Shown here piece after piece: positions 46,437-56,646 of a stretch of DNA of 64,000 nucleotides; within the stretch, counting starts at the first letter, position 1; each line of letters opens with the position of its first letter. A model generated the notes under the pieces. The model was given only the letters and a program-made list of their open reading frames with translations, made no database searches and was not told the origin of the DNA. The DNA is from Halobellus sp. Atlit-31R. Its GTDB lineage: Archaea > Halobacteriota > Halobacteria > Halobacteriales > Haloferacaceae. Where the stretch lies: positions 1-64,000 of the forward strand of contig QPLR01000001.1 of assembly GCA_003665935.1 (NCBI GenBank), read 5' to 3'. The translations under genes and the position numbers were made by a program.

Positions 46437-48530
46437 TCAGAGTTGGTCGGGATCGACCGTAAGTCGCACGTCGACGGCTTCGACGCCGTCGGGCGTGGCG
46501 ACGAGCGGGTTGATGTCCAGTTCCAGAATCGCCGGGAAGTCGGTCACGAGCTGTGAGAGGCGCTGAATCGTCTCGACGACACCCGCGACGTCGGCCGGCT
46601 CGCGGCCGCGAGCGCCCCGCAATAGGGGTGCGGCGTCGATCTCGCGGGTCATCGCTTCGGCCTCGGGCTCGGACACCGGCGCGACCCGGAAGGTCGTATC
46701 TTCGAGGGTCTCGACGAAGATGCCCCCGAGGCCGAAGAGCAGGAGGGGACCGAACTGCGGGTCCCGATTCATCCCGACGATCGTCTCGACGCCGTCGTCG
46801 AGATCGACCATCTCCTGGACCTGAACGCCAATGATCGTCGCGTCGGGCTGGTAGTTGCGGGCGCGCGAGACCAGATCCTCGTAGGCGTCGTACACCTCCT
46901 CGTCCGGCACGCCGACCTTGACGCCGCCGATGTCGGATTTGTGCAGGATGTCCGGGCTGACGATCTTCATCACGACGTCGCCGTCGATTCGCTCGGCGAC
47001 GTCTAAGGCGTCGGCGGGCGCGTCGACGATCTCGCCAGCGGGCGTCTCGATTCCGTAGGCGTCGAGCAGGCCCATCGCTTCGACACCGAGGCGCGTGTCC
47101 TCGCGGCCTTCGACCGACGAGAGGATCTCACGGGCCCGCTCGCGGTCGACGTCGAACGTCGTCGGGGGCTGGTACTCCCGCTCGGAGATGTCGCGGAAGC
47201 GCGAGAGCGCGTCGAGTCCTTTGACCGCCCGCGCGGGGTCGAAGTAGTTCGGGATTCCGGCGTCCGCGAGCGCCGCTGCCGCGGGCTCGACGCGCTCGCC
47301 GCCCATAAAGCAGGCCGCGACCGGTTTCTCGTGTTTCGCTTGGAGCTCCACCGTGTCGGCGGCCAGCCGCTCGTAGTCGAGCACCGCCGTCGGACACGAG
47401 AGGACGATCGCGCTGCCGACGTTGTCGTCGCCGAGCGCGACGTCGAGAGCGTCGCGGAACCGCTCGTTGTCCGCGTCGCCGACGATGTCGACCGGGTTGT
47501 AGATGTTCCCCTCAGCGGGCAGCGCCTCCGAGAAGGCATCGAGCGTCGCCTCGGTGAACGACGCCATCGAGAGCCGGGAGTCGCCGATCGCGTCGGTGCT
47601 CATCACGCCCGGACCGCCGGCGTTCGTGATGACCGCCACGTCGTCGGTGTCGGGGAGGGGCTGGCTCTCCAGCACGCGGGCGGCGTCGAACAGTTCCTGG
47701 ACGGACTCCGCGCGGATGACGCCCGCCTGTTCGAGCCCGGCCTCGTAGGCCTGATCGGAGCCCGCGATCGTCCCCGTGTGGCTCGACGCCGCCTGTGCGC
47801 CTGCGTCCGTCCGCCCGGACTTCACGAGGACGATCGGCGTCTCGCGGGTCACCTCTCGCGCAGTCTCGATGAACGCCTGGCCGTCGTCGATGCCTTCGAG
47901 ATAGCCGATTATCACGTCGGTCGCGTCGTCGTCGCCCCACTCTTCGACGAAGTCGGACTCGTCGAGGACGGCCTTGTTTCCGAGCGAGACGACGTCTTTG
48001 AAGCCGATTCCCTGGTCGTTCGCCCAGTCCAGCACGGCCGTGATGAACGCGCCGGACTGGCTCATAAACGACATTCGACCGGTAGTCGCGTTCTCGGGTC
48101 CGAACGTGGCGTTCATCCCGACCGGCGTCGACATGATGCCGAGGCTGTTCGGACCGACGAGGTCGATGTCGTACCGCTCGGCGACCTCGATCAGGTCCTG
48201 TTCGCGGGCGGCCCCGTCGCTGCCGGTCTCACCGAAGCCGGCGGTGATGACTACGACGTTTCGGACGCCTGCCTCGCCGGCCTCGCGTACCACGTCGACG
48301 GCGATTTTGGGCGGGACGACTACGACGGCGAGGTCGGCGCTGGCGTCGGCGATATCGTCGAGGGCCGGGATGCCGAAGACCTCCTCGTGACTGGGGTTCA
48401 CGGGGACGACGTCGCCCGCGAACGACTCCAGGAGGTTCTCCATAATCGCCTGGCCGACCGAGCCCTCGCGCTCTGTCGCACCGACGACGGCGATCCGCTC
48501 GGGCGAGAACAACTCGGATAGCTCTCCCAT
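46437..48530 (-). CDS. acd: Acetate-CoA ligase (ADP-forming), fused alpha-beta chain
   Basis: 697 residues from the ATG at 48530. The N-terminal part is a CoA-binding Rossmann domain (VVGATEREGSVG), followed by a succinyl-CoA-ligase-like domain with the phosphohistidine loop SSHTGTIAGSDQAYEAG (about residue 255), and a C-terminal ATP-grasp domain (VVMKIVSPDILHKSDIGGV). It converts acetyl-CoA, ADP and Pi into acetate, ATP and CoA, the archaeal overflow and energy-conserving step. The alpha and beta chains are one polypeptide here, as in other haloarchaea. A TATA box at 48556-48562 supports the start as leaderless over an in-frame ATG at 48584. Confidence 0.93.
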   Translation of the reverse strand: MGELSELFSPERIAVVGATEREGSVGQAIMENLLESFAGDVVPVNPSHEEVFGIPALDDIADASADLAVVVVPPKIAVDVVREAGEAGVRNVVVITAGFGETGSDGAAREQDLIEVAERYDIDLVGPNSLGIMSTPVGMNATFGPENATTGRMSFMSQSGAFITAVLDWANDQGIGFKDVVSLGNKAVLDESDFVEEWGDDDATDVIIGYLEGIDDGQAFIETAREVTRETPIVLVKSGRTDAGAQAASSHTGTIAGSDQAYEAGLEQAGVIRAESVQELFDAARVLESQPLPDTDDVAVITNAGGPGVMSTDAIGDSRLSMASFTEATLDAFSEALPAEGNIYNPVDIVGDADNERFRDALDVALGDDNVGSAIVLSCPTAVLDYERLAADTVELQAKHEKPVAACFMGGERVEPAAAALADAGIPNYFDPARAVKGLDALSRFRDISEREYQPPTTFDVDRERAREILSSVEGREDTRLGVEAMGLLDAYGIETPAGEIVDAPADALDVAERIDGDVVMKIVSPDILHKSDIGGVKVGVPDEEVYDAYEDLVSRARNYQPDATIIGVQVQEMVDLDDGVETIVGMNRDPQFGPLLLFGLGGIFVETLEDTTFRVAPVSEPEAEAMTREIDAAPLLRGARGREPADVAGVVETIQRLSQLVTDFPAILELDINPLVATPDGVEAVDVRLTVDPDQL

Positions 48531-48555
48531 CAGACTGGCGTACTCCGGGTCGGCG

Positions 48556-48562
48556 CTTAAAT
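48556..48562 (-). promoter_or_regulatory. TATA box of the acetate-CoA ligase gene
   Basis: ATTTAAG on the minus strand is centred about 29 bases before the ATG at 48530, matching leaderless initiation. Confidence 0.5.
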
Positions 48563-48716
48563 CCGGGCGGTTTGGTACTCGCACGTGAGTTCACGATCGC
48601 ACGGCAGGACAGACCGTCGCGCGTCCGTCTCCGACGTACAGATCCGCACACCAACGTACAGCCGAGAGCACGACAAAATGCCTACATTTTAAAACGTCCA
48701 CACCTGAAACTGCGCT

Positions 48717-49790
48717 ATGGCTCACAGCGGAGACGCGATCGACCGCGAGACCGTCTCCCGGAATCAGATGGAACCCGTGTTCGCCGTCGACGACGACAGA
48801 ACCGTGGCGTTCGCGAACGAGCGGTTCTACGAGATCACGGGGCTCTCCCCGAGCGAAGTAGTCGGGACCGACTACGAGTTAGTGCGCAGGGTCGTCGCCG
48901 AGGGCCTCGACGCGCTCCGCACGGTCGTCGAATCAGTTCTGACGGGCGAATCGTCCGAGGAACGCGTCGAGTTGGTGATGGAACACCCCGAAGACGCCCC
49001 CGTCCCCCGTCGGTTGCCCGCCCAGGCGCGCGTCACGACGATCCGAGCGGACGGATCGAACGTCGGTGCGCTCGTCTCTCTCCGGCGGATCGGGACTCGA
49101 AAAACCTACGAGCGCCGGCTGGAACGGCAGAACGAGCGATTGGAGGAGTTCGCCAGCGTCGTCGCACACGACCTGCGGAACCCGCTGAACGTCGCGGAGG
49201 GGCACCTCGAGATCGCCGCCGGACAGTGCGACTCCGAGCATCTCGAACCGGTCGCCGGCGCGCTCGATCGGATGTGGAACATCATCGAGGATACGCTCTC
49301 GCTCGCGAAGCAGGGACACTACGTCGGCGAGACGGAGCGCGTGGACCTGTCCGACCTCGTTCGGCAGTGCTGGGCGACCGTCAGCACTCCCGACGCCACG
49401 CTCGAAGTCGAACCCGGAGCCGCGGTAGAGGCCGACGCCGACAGGCTGCGAAACCTCTTCGAGAATCTGTTCCGCAACGCCGTCGAGCACGGAGGCCGGA
49501 GCCGCGGCTCGGATCCCGGCGAGACCGCCGAAGGCGGTGAGCGGAGCGTGACGATCCGCGTGGGGCTCGTCGATGACGGATTCTTCGTCGAAGACGACGG
49601 TTGCGGGATCCCGGTGGAAGACCGCGATCGCGTGTTCGAGCTGGGATACTCGACGGCCGAAGAGGGGACGGGCTACGGCCTCGCGATCGTCAGGTGGATC
49701 GCGGAGGCACACGGCTGGGACGTCGCCGTCGTCGACAGCGACGACGGGGCGCGGTTCGAGTTCACCGACGTCGACGTCGTGCGTGAGTGA
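48717..49790 (+). CDS. PAS-domain sensor histidine kinase, soluble
   Basis: 357 residues. A PAS domain (about 15-125: EPVFAVDDDRTVAFANERFYE) is followed by a HisKA dimer helix with His151 in VVAHDLRNPLNVA and a HATPase domain with the N box NLFRNAVEH, G1 DDGCGIP and G2 GTGYGLAIV. No membrane segment, so it senses a cytosolic signal such as redox state or a ligand bound to PAS. No response regulator gene is adjacent; it is an orphan kinase, as is usual in haloarchaea. It is divergent from the acetate-CoA ligase gene. Confidence 0.93.
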   Translation: MAHSGDAIDRETVSRNQMEPVFAVDDDRTVAFANERFYEITGLSPSEVVGTDYELVRRVVAEGLDALRTVVESVLTGESSEERVELVMEHPEDAPVPRRLPAQARVTTIRADGSNVGALVSLRRIGTRKTYERRLERQNERLEEFASVVAHDLRNPLNVAEGHLEIAAGQCDSEHLEPVAGALDRMWNIIEDTLSLAKQGHYVGETERVDLSDLVRQCWATVSTPDATLEVEPGAAVEADADRLRNLFENLFRNAVEHGGRSRGSDPGETAEGGERSVTIRVGLVDDGFFVEDDGCGIPVEDRDRVFELGYSTAEEGTGYGLAIVRWIAEAHGWDVAVVDSDDGARFEFTDVDVVRE

Positions 49791-49830
49791 CGGGACGATC
49801 GAGCGGCGTCGGCGTCGGCGTCGACCGTCC

Positions 49831-50034
49831 TCACACCTCGACGGGCGTCGCCTCCGCGGTAGTTCTGAGTTCCCCGGAGCCGATCGGGAAGACGGCCGTC
49901 GGCGCGCCGGCGGCCGCCCAGACGGTCTCGTAGTCGAGGAGCGACTCGTCGAGTAGCACCGGGAGGTCGGCGTCGTGGCAGAACGGCGGCACGCCACCGA
50001 TGCTCCAGCCGACTACCTCCCGGATCCCGGCGTC
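49831..50034 (-). pseudogene. YbaK/ProX-type aminoacyl-tRNA deacylase, 3' remnant
   Basis: About 66 codons ending in TGA at 49831-49833 read as the C-terminal part of a YbaK-family protein: GWSIGGVPPFCHDADL with the family GGVPP loop, then LLDESLLDYETVWAAAGAP and TAVFPIGSGELR. Full YbaK proteins have about 155 residues, so the first 90 or so, including the substrate-gate lysine region, are missing. Upstream of about 50034 the frame runs into the MazG-like gene on the same strand and loses similarity. It is best read as a remnant cut by deletion next to that gene. Confidence 0.7.
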
Positions 50035-50321
50035 CCGTCGCCTTCGATACGGGACTCGTATTTCGCCAACGACTCCTCCAGTGCGGTCTCGGCGTCGACG
50101 TCGAGTTCCGCTGCGAGCGCGAGCAGCGCGAAGAGCGCATCGCCAAGTTCCTCAGAGTGCACCGACAGCGACTCCGGGTCGTCCCCGTACGCGCTCGATT
50201 TCGCCGCGTCCGCGGCCAACTCGCCGACCTCCGCGGTCAGATCCAGTAGTCGATACGCCGGATGGGTGTGTAACTCGGCTTCCGCGAGGAAATCCGCAAC
50301 GCGTCGTTGACTGTCGCGCAT
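50013..50321 (-). CDS. MazG-like nucleotide pyrophosphohydrolase
   Basis: 102 residues, all-alpha. The MazG Mg2+-binding pattern is present: EVGELAAD (about 31-38) and EELGDALFALLALA (about 57-70). Such small proteins hydrolyse (d)NTPs or modified nucleotides to monophosphates and pyrophosphate. The last residues (EGDGTPGSGR) lie over the YbaK remnant, so this C-terminus was probably altered by the same deletion. Confidence 0.85.
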   Translation of the reverse strand: MRDSQRRVADFLAEAELHTHPAYRLLDLTAEVGELAADAAKSSAYGDDPESLSVHSEELGDALFALLALAAELDVDAETALEESLAKYESRIEGDGTPGSGR

Positions 50322-50409
50322 CGGTCCAGCGCGCGAACGCCGACGTAGAAAGTGTTCTGCTTCCGAAATTAAAGAGTCCCAACGTCCCTCCCTGTTCGTT
50401 TACACGACG

Positions 50410-50417
50410 TTTTTAGG
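50410..50417 (+). promoter_or_regulatory. TATA-like box of the ZIP transporter gene
   Basis: TTTTTAGG lies 27-34 bases before the ATG at 50444, supporting that start. Confidence 0.4.
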
Positions 50418-50443
50418 CTCGCCAAAACAATCAGTAATATGAA

Positions 50444-51322
50444 ATGTTTATGCTGGTTCAGTGGTTACACGCGAGTATGGTGGAGCTGGGGTCTCTCGCG
50501 TTCGTCTTCGTCGCGGGCCTGATAACGGCGTTAGCGACGGGGCTGGGCGCACTCCCGTTCTTTTTCCTCTCCGACGTGAGCGACCGCTGGAACGTCGCGT
50601 TGTGGGGGATCGCCTCCGGGATTATGCTTTCTGCGTCGGTCTTCGGGCTCGTTCTGGAGGCGCTCGGCGAGTACATCCACGTCGCGCTCTCCCGCGTCGC
50701 CGTCGAGCCGATCCCACAGCGGGAGTTGATGCTCCTCGCTGCGGGACTCGTCGCCGGCATCCTACTGGTCTACGTCGCCCACGACCTCATCGAAGCCGCC
50801 GAGGTCGACCCGCACCAGTACGAGGAAGCGGACTTCAAGAAGCTGGTACTCATCCTCGGCGTCTTGACCGTGCACTCCTTCCCGGAGGGCGTGGCTGTCG
50901 GCGTCTCGTTCGCAGATCTGGGTCTCCAGGGCGGCACGCAACTCCTCGGCTTCGTCGTCCCACTCCTGGCGATCTTTATGACGATCGCCATCTCGATCCA
51001 CAACATCCCCGAGGGCGTCGCGATCTCGATCCCGCTACGTTCGATGGGCGTCGCGAACTGGAAACTCGTCTGGTGGTCGGTGTTCTCGAGCCTGCCGCAG
51101 CCGATCGGCGCGGTGATCGCGTTCTACTTCGTCCGCGCCGCTCGGGATTTTCTCCCCGCGGGCTTCGGCTTCGCCGCGGGGGCGATGATCTTTCTCGTGC
51201 TCACGGAGTTCATCCCCGAAGCACTCGCCGTCGGCCGCGGACTGCCCGGCGGCGGTCGGCGCGAACTGGCCGCGGGCGTCGCTGCCGGCTTCCTCGCGAT
51301 GGTGCCGCTGGTGTTCGTCTGA
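50444..51322 (+). CDS. ZIP family metal transporter
   Basis: 292 residues with eight membrane helices. The two ZIP metal-binding motifs are HSFPEG (about residue 145, helix 4) and HNIPEG (about 185, helix 5). A charged loop (DPHQYEEADFKK) lies between helices 3 and 4 in place of the usual His-rich loop. It would import Zn2+, or possibly Fe2+ or Mn2+. ATGs at 50450 and 50477 are alternative starts. Confidence 0.93.
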   Translation: MFMLVQWLHASMVELGSLAFVFVAGLITALATGLGALPFFFLSDVSDRWNVALWGIASGIMLSASVFGLVLEALGEYIHVALSRVAVEPIPQRELMLLAAGLVAGILLVYVAHDLIEAAEVDPHQYEEADFKKLVLILGVLTVHSFPEGVAVGVSFADLGLQGGTQLLGFVVPLLAIFMTIAISIHNIPEGVAISIPLRSMGVANWKLVWWSVFSSLPQPIGAVIAFYFVRAARDFLPAGFGFAAGAMIFLVLTEFIPEALAVGRGLPGGGRRELAAGVAAGFLAMVPLVFV

Positions 51323-51363
51323 CGGCCTGAAAAGCGAGATCCGACCGCATCCGCCGTCTGCGT

Positions 51364-51648
51364 TCAGTGGCTGTGGCCCATCGCCTCGTCGAGCGAGACG
51401 CCGAAGCGCTCCTCGAAGAGCTCCTCCATCTTCTCGTTCAGCGCGTCGAGGTCCGCGGGCGTTTCGCCCTGTCCGTGGTGGACGACGGCGTGAGCCTGCT
51501 GTGCGAACGACTGCACGAGGAGGTCACCGACGACGGCCGTCGGCGACTCGCCCTGTTCGGTGAAGACGTCGGCGAGGCCCTCGGGGAGCTCGATCTCCTC
51601 GACGTCGCCGTTCGGCGCTTCGATCGTGTAGGTCTCGGTGTCGACCAT
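51364..51648 (-). CDS. Small haloarchaeal acidic protein (DUF7545-like)
   Basis: 94 residues from the ATG at 51648. It begins as a short beta-strand region (TYTIEAPNGDVEEIELPEGL) and continues as helices, ending in HSH. The sequence is conserved-looking but I know no function. It lies convergent to the ZIP gene. Confidence 0.65.
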   Translation of the reverse strand: MVDTETYTIEAPNGDVEEIELPEGLADVFTEQGESPTAVVGDLLVQSFAQQAHAVVHHGQGETPADLDALNEKMEELFEERFGVSLDEAMGHSH

Positions 51649-51740
51649 ACTTCCCCTCGGGTGGCTCGACATAAGGGTCTGTGGGAATCGGCCGCTGGAG
51701 CGACCGACCGACGGGAGACGCACCGAAGCGAGCCTCGGGC

Positions 51741-53165
51741 TCAGTCACTCGCGCCGGGGCGATATCCTCTGCTGACCGCCTTCCAGCGGTTCGAGCGAAA
51801 CCGCCAGAGGTTCACGACCATCGGCACGGCCGTCTCGGCGAACAGCGCGAGTAGCAGTCCGCCGATCCCGAGCGCGGGGACGATCGTCCCGAGCCACGCC
51901 AGCGGGACCGCGACGAGATAGAGCCCGGCGAGCGCGGAGACGAACGGGATCCGGGTGTCACCGGCTCCCCGCAACGCACCCGTGACGGACCCGTCGATCC
52001 CGAGCGCGACGACGCTGATCGCGGCGACGCGGACGAACTGCGCCGACAGCGCCCGGTTCGCGGGATCGTCGACGAAGATCCCGGCGATCGGATCCGCGAA
52101 GACGACGACGACGGCGGCGACGACGACGTAGACGAGCACCGACAGACGGACGATCCCCCAGCCGTACGCTTCGGCCTCGCGCTCCTCGCTCGCGCCGAGT
52201 TCCTGGCCGACGAGGGTCGACGCCGCGATCGAAAAGCCCCACGAGAAGCTCCCGAGGAGGCCGCGGACCTGTCGGCCGACGCCGACCGCCGCCACGGCCA
52301 CGGGGCCGAACGTCGCCGCGATGGCGAGCAGCGGGAAGACGACGAGGCCCTGGGCGGCCCGGCGAGCGACCAGCGGCGTGGACACCTGGCCGATCTGCCG
52401 GAGCAGTTCGCGGTCGAGCACCGGCCCCGAGAGCGTGAGCGGCACGGGGCTGGCACCGCGGCCGCGGACGTAGTTCCGGCCGGTCATCCCCCACGCGAAC
52501 ACGACCGTCACGAGCGCCGTCGAGAGCGCGGTGCCGAGCGCCGCGCCCGCGACACCCATTCCGAGGCCGAGGACGAACACCGTCGACAGCGCGATGTTGG
52601 CGACCGCGCCACCGGCTCGGACGGCCATCGGCGTGACCGTGTCGCTGACGCCCGCGTAGGTGCGGCTGGCGATCAGGTTCAGGAACTCGAAGAGGAGACC
52701 GGGGGCGACGACCGCGAGGTAGGTCGCGCCGTAGCCGACGCTCTCGGGATCCTGCCCGAGAATCCCGACGAGCGGCCGCGCCGCGAGTCCGAAGAACGCC
52801 ACCGTCGGTATGCCGAGCACGACGGCGAGCAGAACGCTCAGCCGGACGACCGACGCCGCGCGGTCGGTGTCGCCGCCGCCGTAGTTCTGCGAGACGAGCG
52901 CGACCGTCCCGCCCGCGAGGCCGATCGCGATAAACTTCGCGACCATCCAGAACGCGTTCGCGAGCGTCAGCCCGGCGACGGCCGTCGGCCCGAGCACGAG
53001 GCCGACGAGCGCGAGGTCGACCGTCCGCTTCGACATAATCGCGAAGCCGGTGACGATCCGCGGCCACGCGAGGTCGACAGTCGCCCGGAGCCGCGTCTCT
53101 TCGATGACGCCCGCCTCGGCCAGCATTCCGGCGAGCGCCGCACCGGTTCGACTGAGTCGTGACAC
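51741..53165 (-). CDS. MATE family efflux transporter
   Basis: 474 residues from a GTG at 53165; a TTG at 53180 or an ATG at 53126 are alternatives. Twelve hydrophobic segments in two six-helix halves. Family features are SQNYGGGDTDRA in the first half and VGQELGASEEREA in the second, plus GALRGAGDTRIPFV. It would export drugs or cationic metabolites in exchange for Na+, a sensible coupling in a halophile. Confidence 0.93.
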   Translation of the reverse strand: MSRLSRTGAALAGMLAEAGVIEETRLRATVDLAWPRIVTGFAIMSKRTVDLALVGLVLGPTAVAGLTLANAFWMVAKFIAIGLAGGTVALVSQNYGGGDTDRAASVVRLSVLLAVVLGIPTVAFFGLAARPLVGILGQDPESVGYGATYLAVVAPGLLFEFLNLIASRTYAGVSDTVTPMAVRAGGAVANIALSTVFVLGLGMGVAGAALGTALSTALVTVVFAWGMTGRNYVRGRGASPVPLTLSGPVLDRELLRQIGQVSTPLVARRAAQGLVVFPLLAIAATFGPVAVAAVGVGRQVRGLLGSFSWGFSIAASTLVGQELGASEEREAEAYGWGIVRLSVLVYVVVAAVVVVFADPIAGIFVDDPANRALSAQFVRVAAISVVALGIDGSVTGALRGAGDTRIPFVSALAGLYLVAVPLAWLGTIVPALGIGGLLLALFAETAVPMVVNLWRFRSNRWKAVSRGYRPGASD

Positions 53166-53401
53166 GGCAGAGAGAAGCAACGCCGGCGGCTAATGGGTTC
53201 CGTTCGGTGGCCGAGGCTGCCGGAAGCGGAGCCACGCGGACCGACACGGACCCACGCGGACCGACGCAAAGCAACGCGAAAATGCGCTTTGCCGCGGCAT
53301 CACCGCGCCCCGCGCGGCGTTCACCGCGAGCGGAGCGAGTTTCTCCCACCCGGTTTCTGCGTGGTGGGTTCCCGCCGCCCGAAAGAGGCGCGTGGTCTAG
53401 T

Positions 53402-53470
53402 GATTATCGTAAGTTCGCACAGATTTCTCGCCGGACGGGACGGCGAGAATCTCCGAACAGTTACGATAAC
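53402..53470. repeat. 69-base imperfect inverted repeat downstream of trxB
   Basis: The left arm (53402-53433) and right arm (53441-53470) pair through TTATCGTAA/TTACGATAA at the outside and TCTCGCCG/CGGCGAGA at the inside, around a 7-base centre. It begins five bases after the trxB stop. It may be a terminator hairpin or the ends of a small MITE-like element. Confidence 0.65.
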
Positions 53471-53475
53471 CCCTA

Positions 53476-54546
53476 TTAGTCGTCGCTCTCGACGGCGGCG
53501 ACCTCGCCGGCCGCTTCGGCCGTCTGCTCGCGCTCGAGGTCTTCGAGGTAGTCGTCGGCGTCGAGGGCGGCCTTCACGCCCATCCCGCCGGCCGTCGCGG
53601 CCTGCTGGTAGTGGTAGTCGACGACGTCGCCGGCGCCGAAGATGCCGGACACGCCCGTGGCCGTCTGGTTGCCGCCGGTGCCGCCCTGCGTCTTGAGATA
53701 GCCGTCGTCGTCGAGCTCGACGCCCGTGCCTTCGAGGTAGCCGGTGTTCGGAGTGTGGCCGATGGCGTAGAAGACCGCGCCGACGTCGAAGTCGAACTCC
53801 TCGGTCTCGGGATCGTCGAGTTTGTCCGTCGGGTAGCCCTCCGGGTTCCGGACGAGCGTGACATGGTCCATCCCCTCCTCGCGGCTCCCGTGGAGCTCCG
53901 TGACCTCGGTGTTGCGCATAATCTCGATCTCGCCCTCGTCGGCTTTCTCCATCACGCGGTCGATCCAGTAGTCCTCCGCGCGGAACTCCTCGCGGCGGTG
54001 GACCAGATAGACCGTCGAGGCGAACTTCGTGAGGAAGTTCGCCTCCTCCATCGCGGCGTCGCCGCCGCCGATCACCATAATCTTCTCGTCGCGGAAGAAC
54101 GCGCCGTCACAGGTCGCACACGTCGAGAGGCCGTAGCCCATCAGTTCGTCCTCGCCCGGAATGCCGAGCGTGCGCGCGGAGGCCCCCGACGCGGAGATGA
54201 CTGCGTCGGCCGTGTAGACGTCGCCGTTCTTCAGCCGGAGCGTGAAGGGTCCGTCGTCGGCTTCCTCGACGGACTCGACGATGCCGTTCTTGATCTCCGC
54301 GCCGAACCGCTGGGCCTGCTGCTTCATATTCTGGACCAGCTCGGGCCCGGAGATGCCCTCGGGGAAGCCCGGATAGTTTTCGACTTCGGTCGTCAGCGTG
54401 AGCTGTCCGCCGGGCTCGTCGCCCTCGAAGACGAGTGGGTCGTTGTTCGACCGCGCGGCGTAGATTGCCGCGGAGAGACCGGCGATGCCGGAGCCAGCAA
54501 CGATGAGCGGTCGATGGTCGACTACCTCGTCGGCGTTGTCTGTCAT
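53476..54546 (-). CDS. trxB: Thioredoxin reductase
   Basis: 356 residues from the ATG at 54546. The FAD fold starts VAGSGIAGLSAAIYAA, the redox pair Cys143/Cys146 is in TCATCDGAFF, the NAD(P)H site is VIGGGDAAMEEA and the second FAD motif is GIFGAGDVVD. It reduces thioredoxins such as that at 19097-19537 with NAD(P)H. The NAD(P) loop ends in HRREEF, which favours NADPH. Acidic tail of 25 residues. Confidence 0.93.
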   Translation of the reverse strand: MTDNADEVVDHRPLIVAGSGIAGLSAAIYAARSNNDPLVFEGDEPGGQLTLTTEVENYPGFPEGISGPELVQNMKQQAQRFGAEIKNGIVESVEEADDGPFTLRLKNGDVYTADAVISASGASARTLGIPGEDELMGYGLSTCATCDGAFFRDEKIMVIGGGDAAMEEANFLTKFASTVYLVHRREEFRAEDYWIDRVMEKADEGEIEIMRNTEVTELHGSREEGMDHVTLVRNPEGYPTDKLDDPETEEFDFDVGAVFYAIGHTPNTGYLEGTGVELDDDGYLKTQGGTGGNQTATGVSGIFGAGDVVDYHYQQAATAGGMGVKAALDADDYLEDLEREQTAEAAGEVAAVESDD

Positions 54547-54676
54547 ACCCGCTCGTTGGTGGGACACGTCCTTTTAGATTCCGCTGTCGTGCGCGTCCCC
54601 CGTCAGACTGTATTGTGTTACCGTCACAATACCGAATCCGGGCGAGTATATACGTCCTGCGCAGCGAGTGGGTCGT

Positions 54677-54964
54677 ATGCCCGCCGACCTGACGGAGAAG
54701 ACGGATCGGTACGAGCGGATGTTCGCCGACGCGCTCGCGGAGGCCGAGGTGGCCGTTCCGGGGTCGACGCCGCTCGGCGAGGCGGCCGCCGAGGTTCGAG
54801 AGATGGCGCTGTCGTATCTGGAGGACGGGCGGCACTTCCGCGAGCACGACGACCTCGTGAACGCGCTGGCGGCGTTCTCGTACGGCTACGGCTGGCTCGA
54901 CGCCGGCGTCCGGCTGGGGCTCTTCGAGATTCCCGACGAGACGCACCTGTTCACGACGGAGTGA
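54677..54964 (+). CDS. DUF357 family protein
   Basis: 95 residues from the ATG at 54677. It is an all-helical archaeal family with KTDRYERMFADAL near the start and MALSYLEDGRHFREHDDLVNALAAFSYG in the middle (family core, residues 48-75). It resembles tetratricopeptide-like helices. The function is unknown. Confidence 0.85.
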   Translation: MPADLTEKTDRYERMFADALAEAEVAVPGSTPLGEAAAEVREMALSYLEDGRHFREHDDLVNALAAFSYGYGWLDAGVRLGLFEIPDETHLFTTE

Positions 54965-54992
54965 CGGCCGGCGTTGGGGGAGCGGTGCCGCG

Positions 54993-56483
<1,491 letters not shown>

Positions 56484-56646
56484 CGCCACTACCTACTTCA
56501 GACGCGTTTTTCAAGCCGTCGGAACGTCCGGTACCGGGCCGGGAGCGGTCGTCCGGACCGGCCGTCTCGGGCGTCGGCACGCGTTCGGCCCATTGGATCG
56601 GACCGATTCCAACAACTTTTACTCGATTTCTAAATAATACTCAAGT

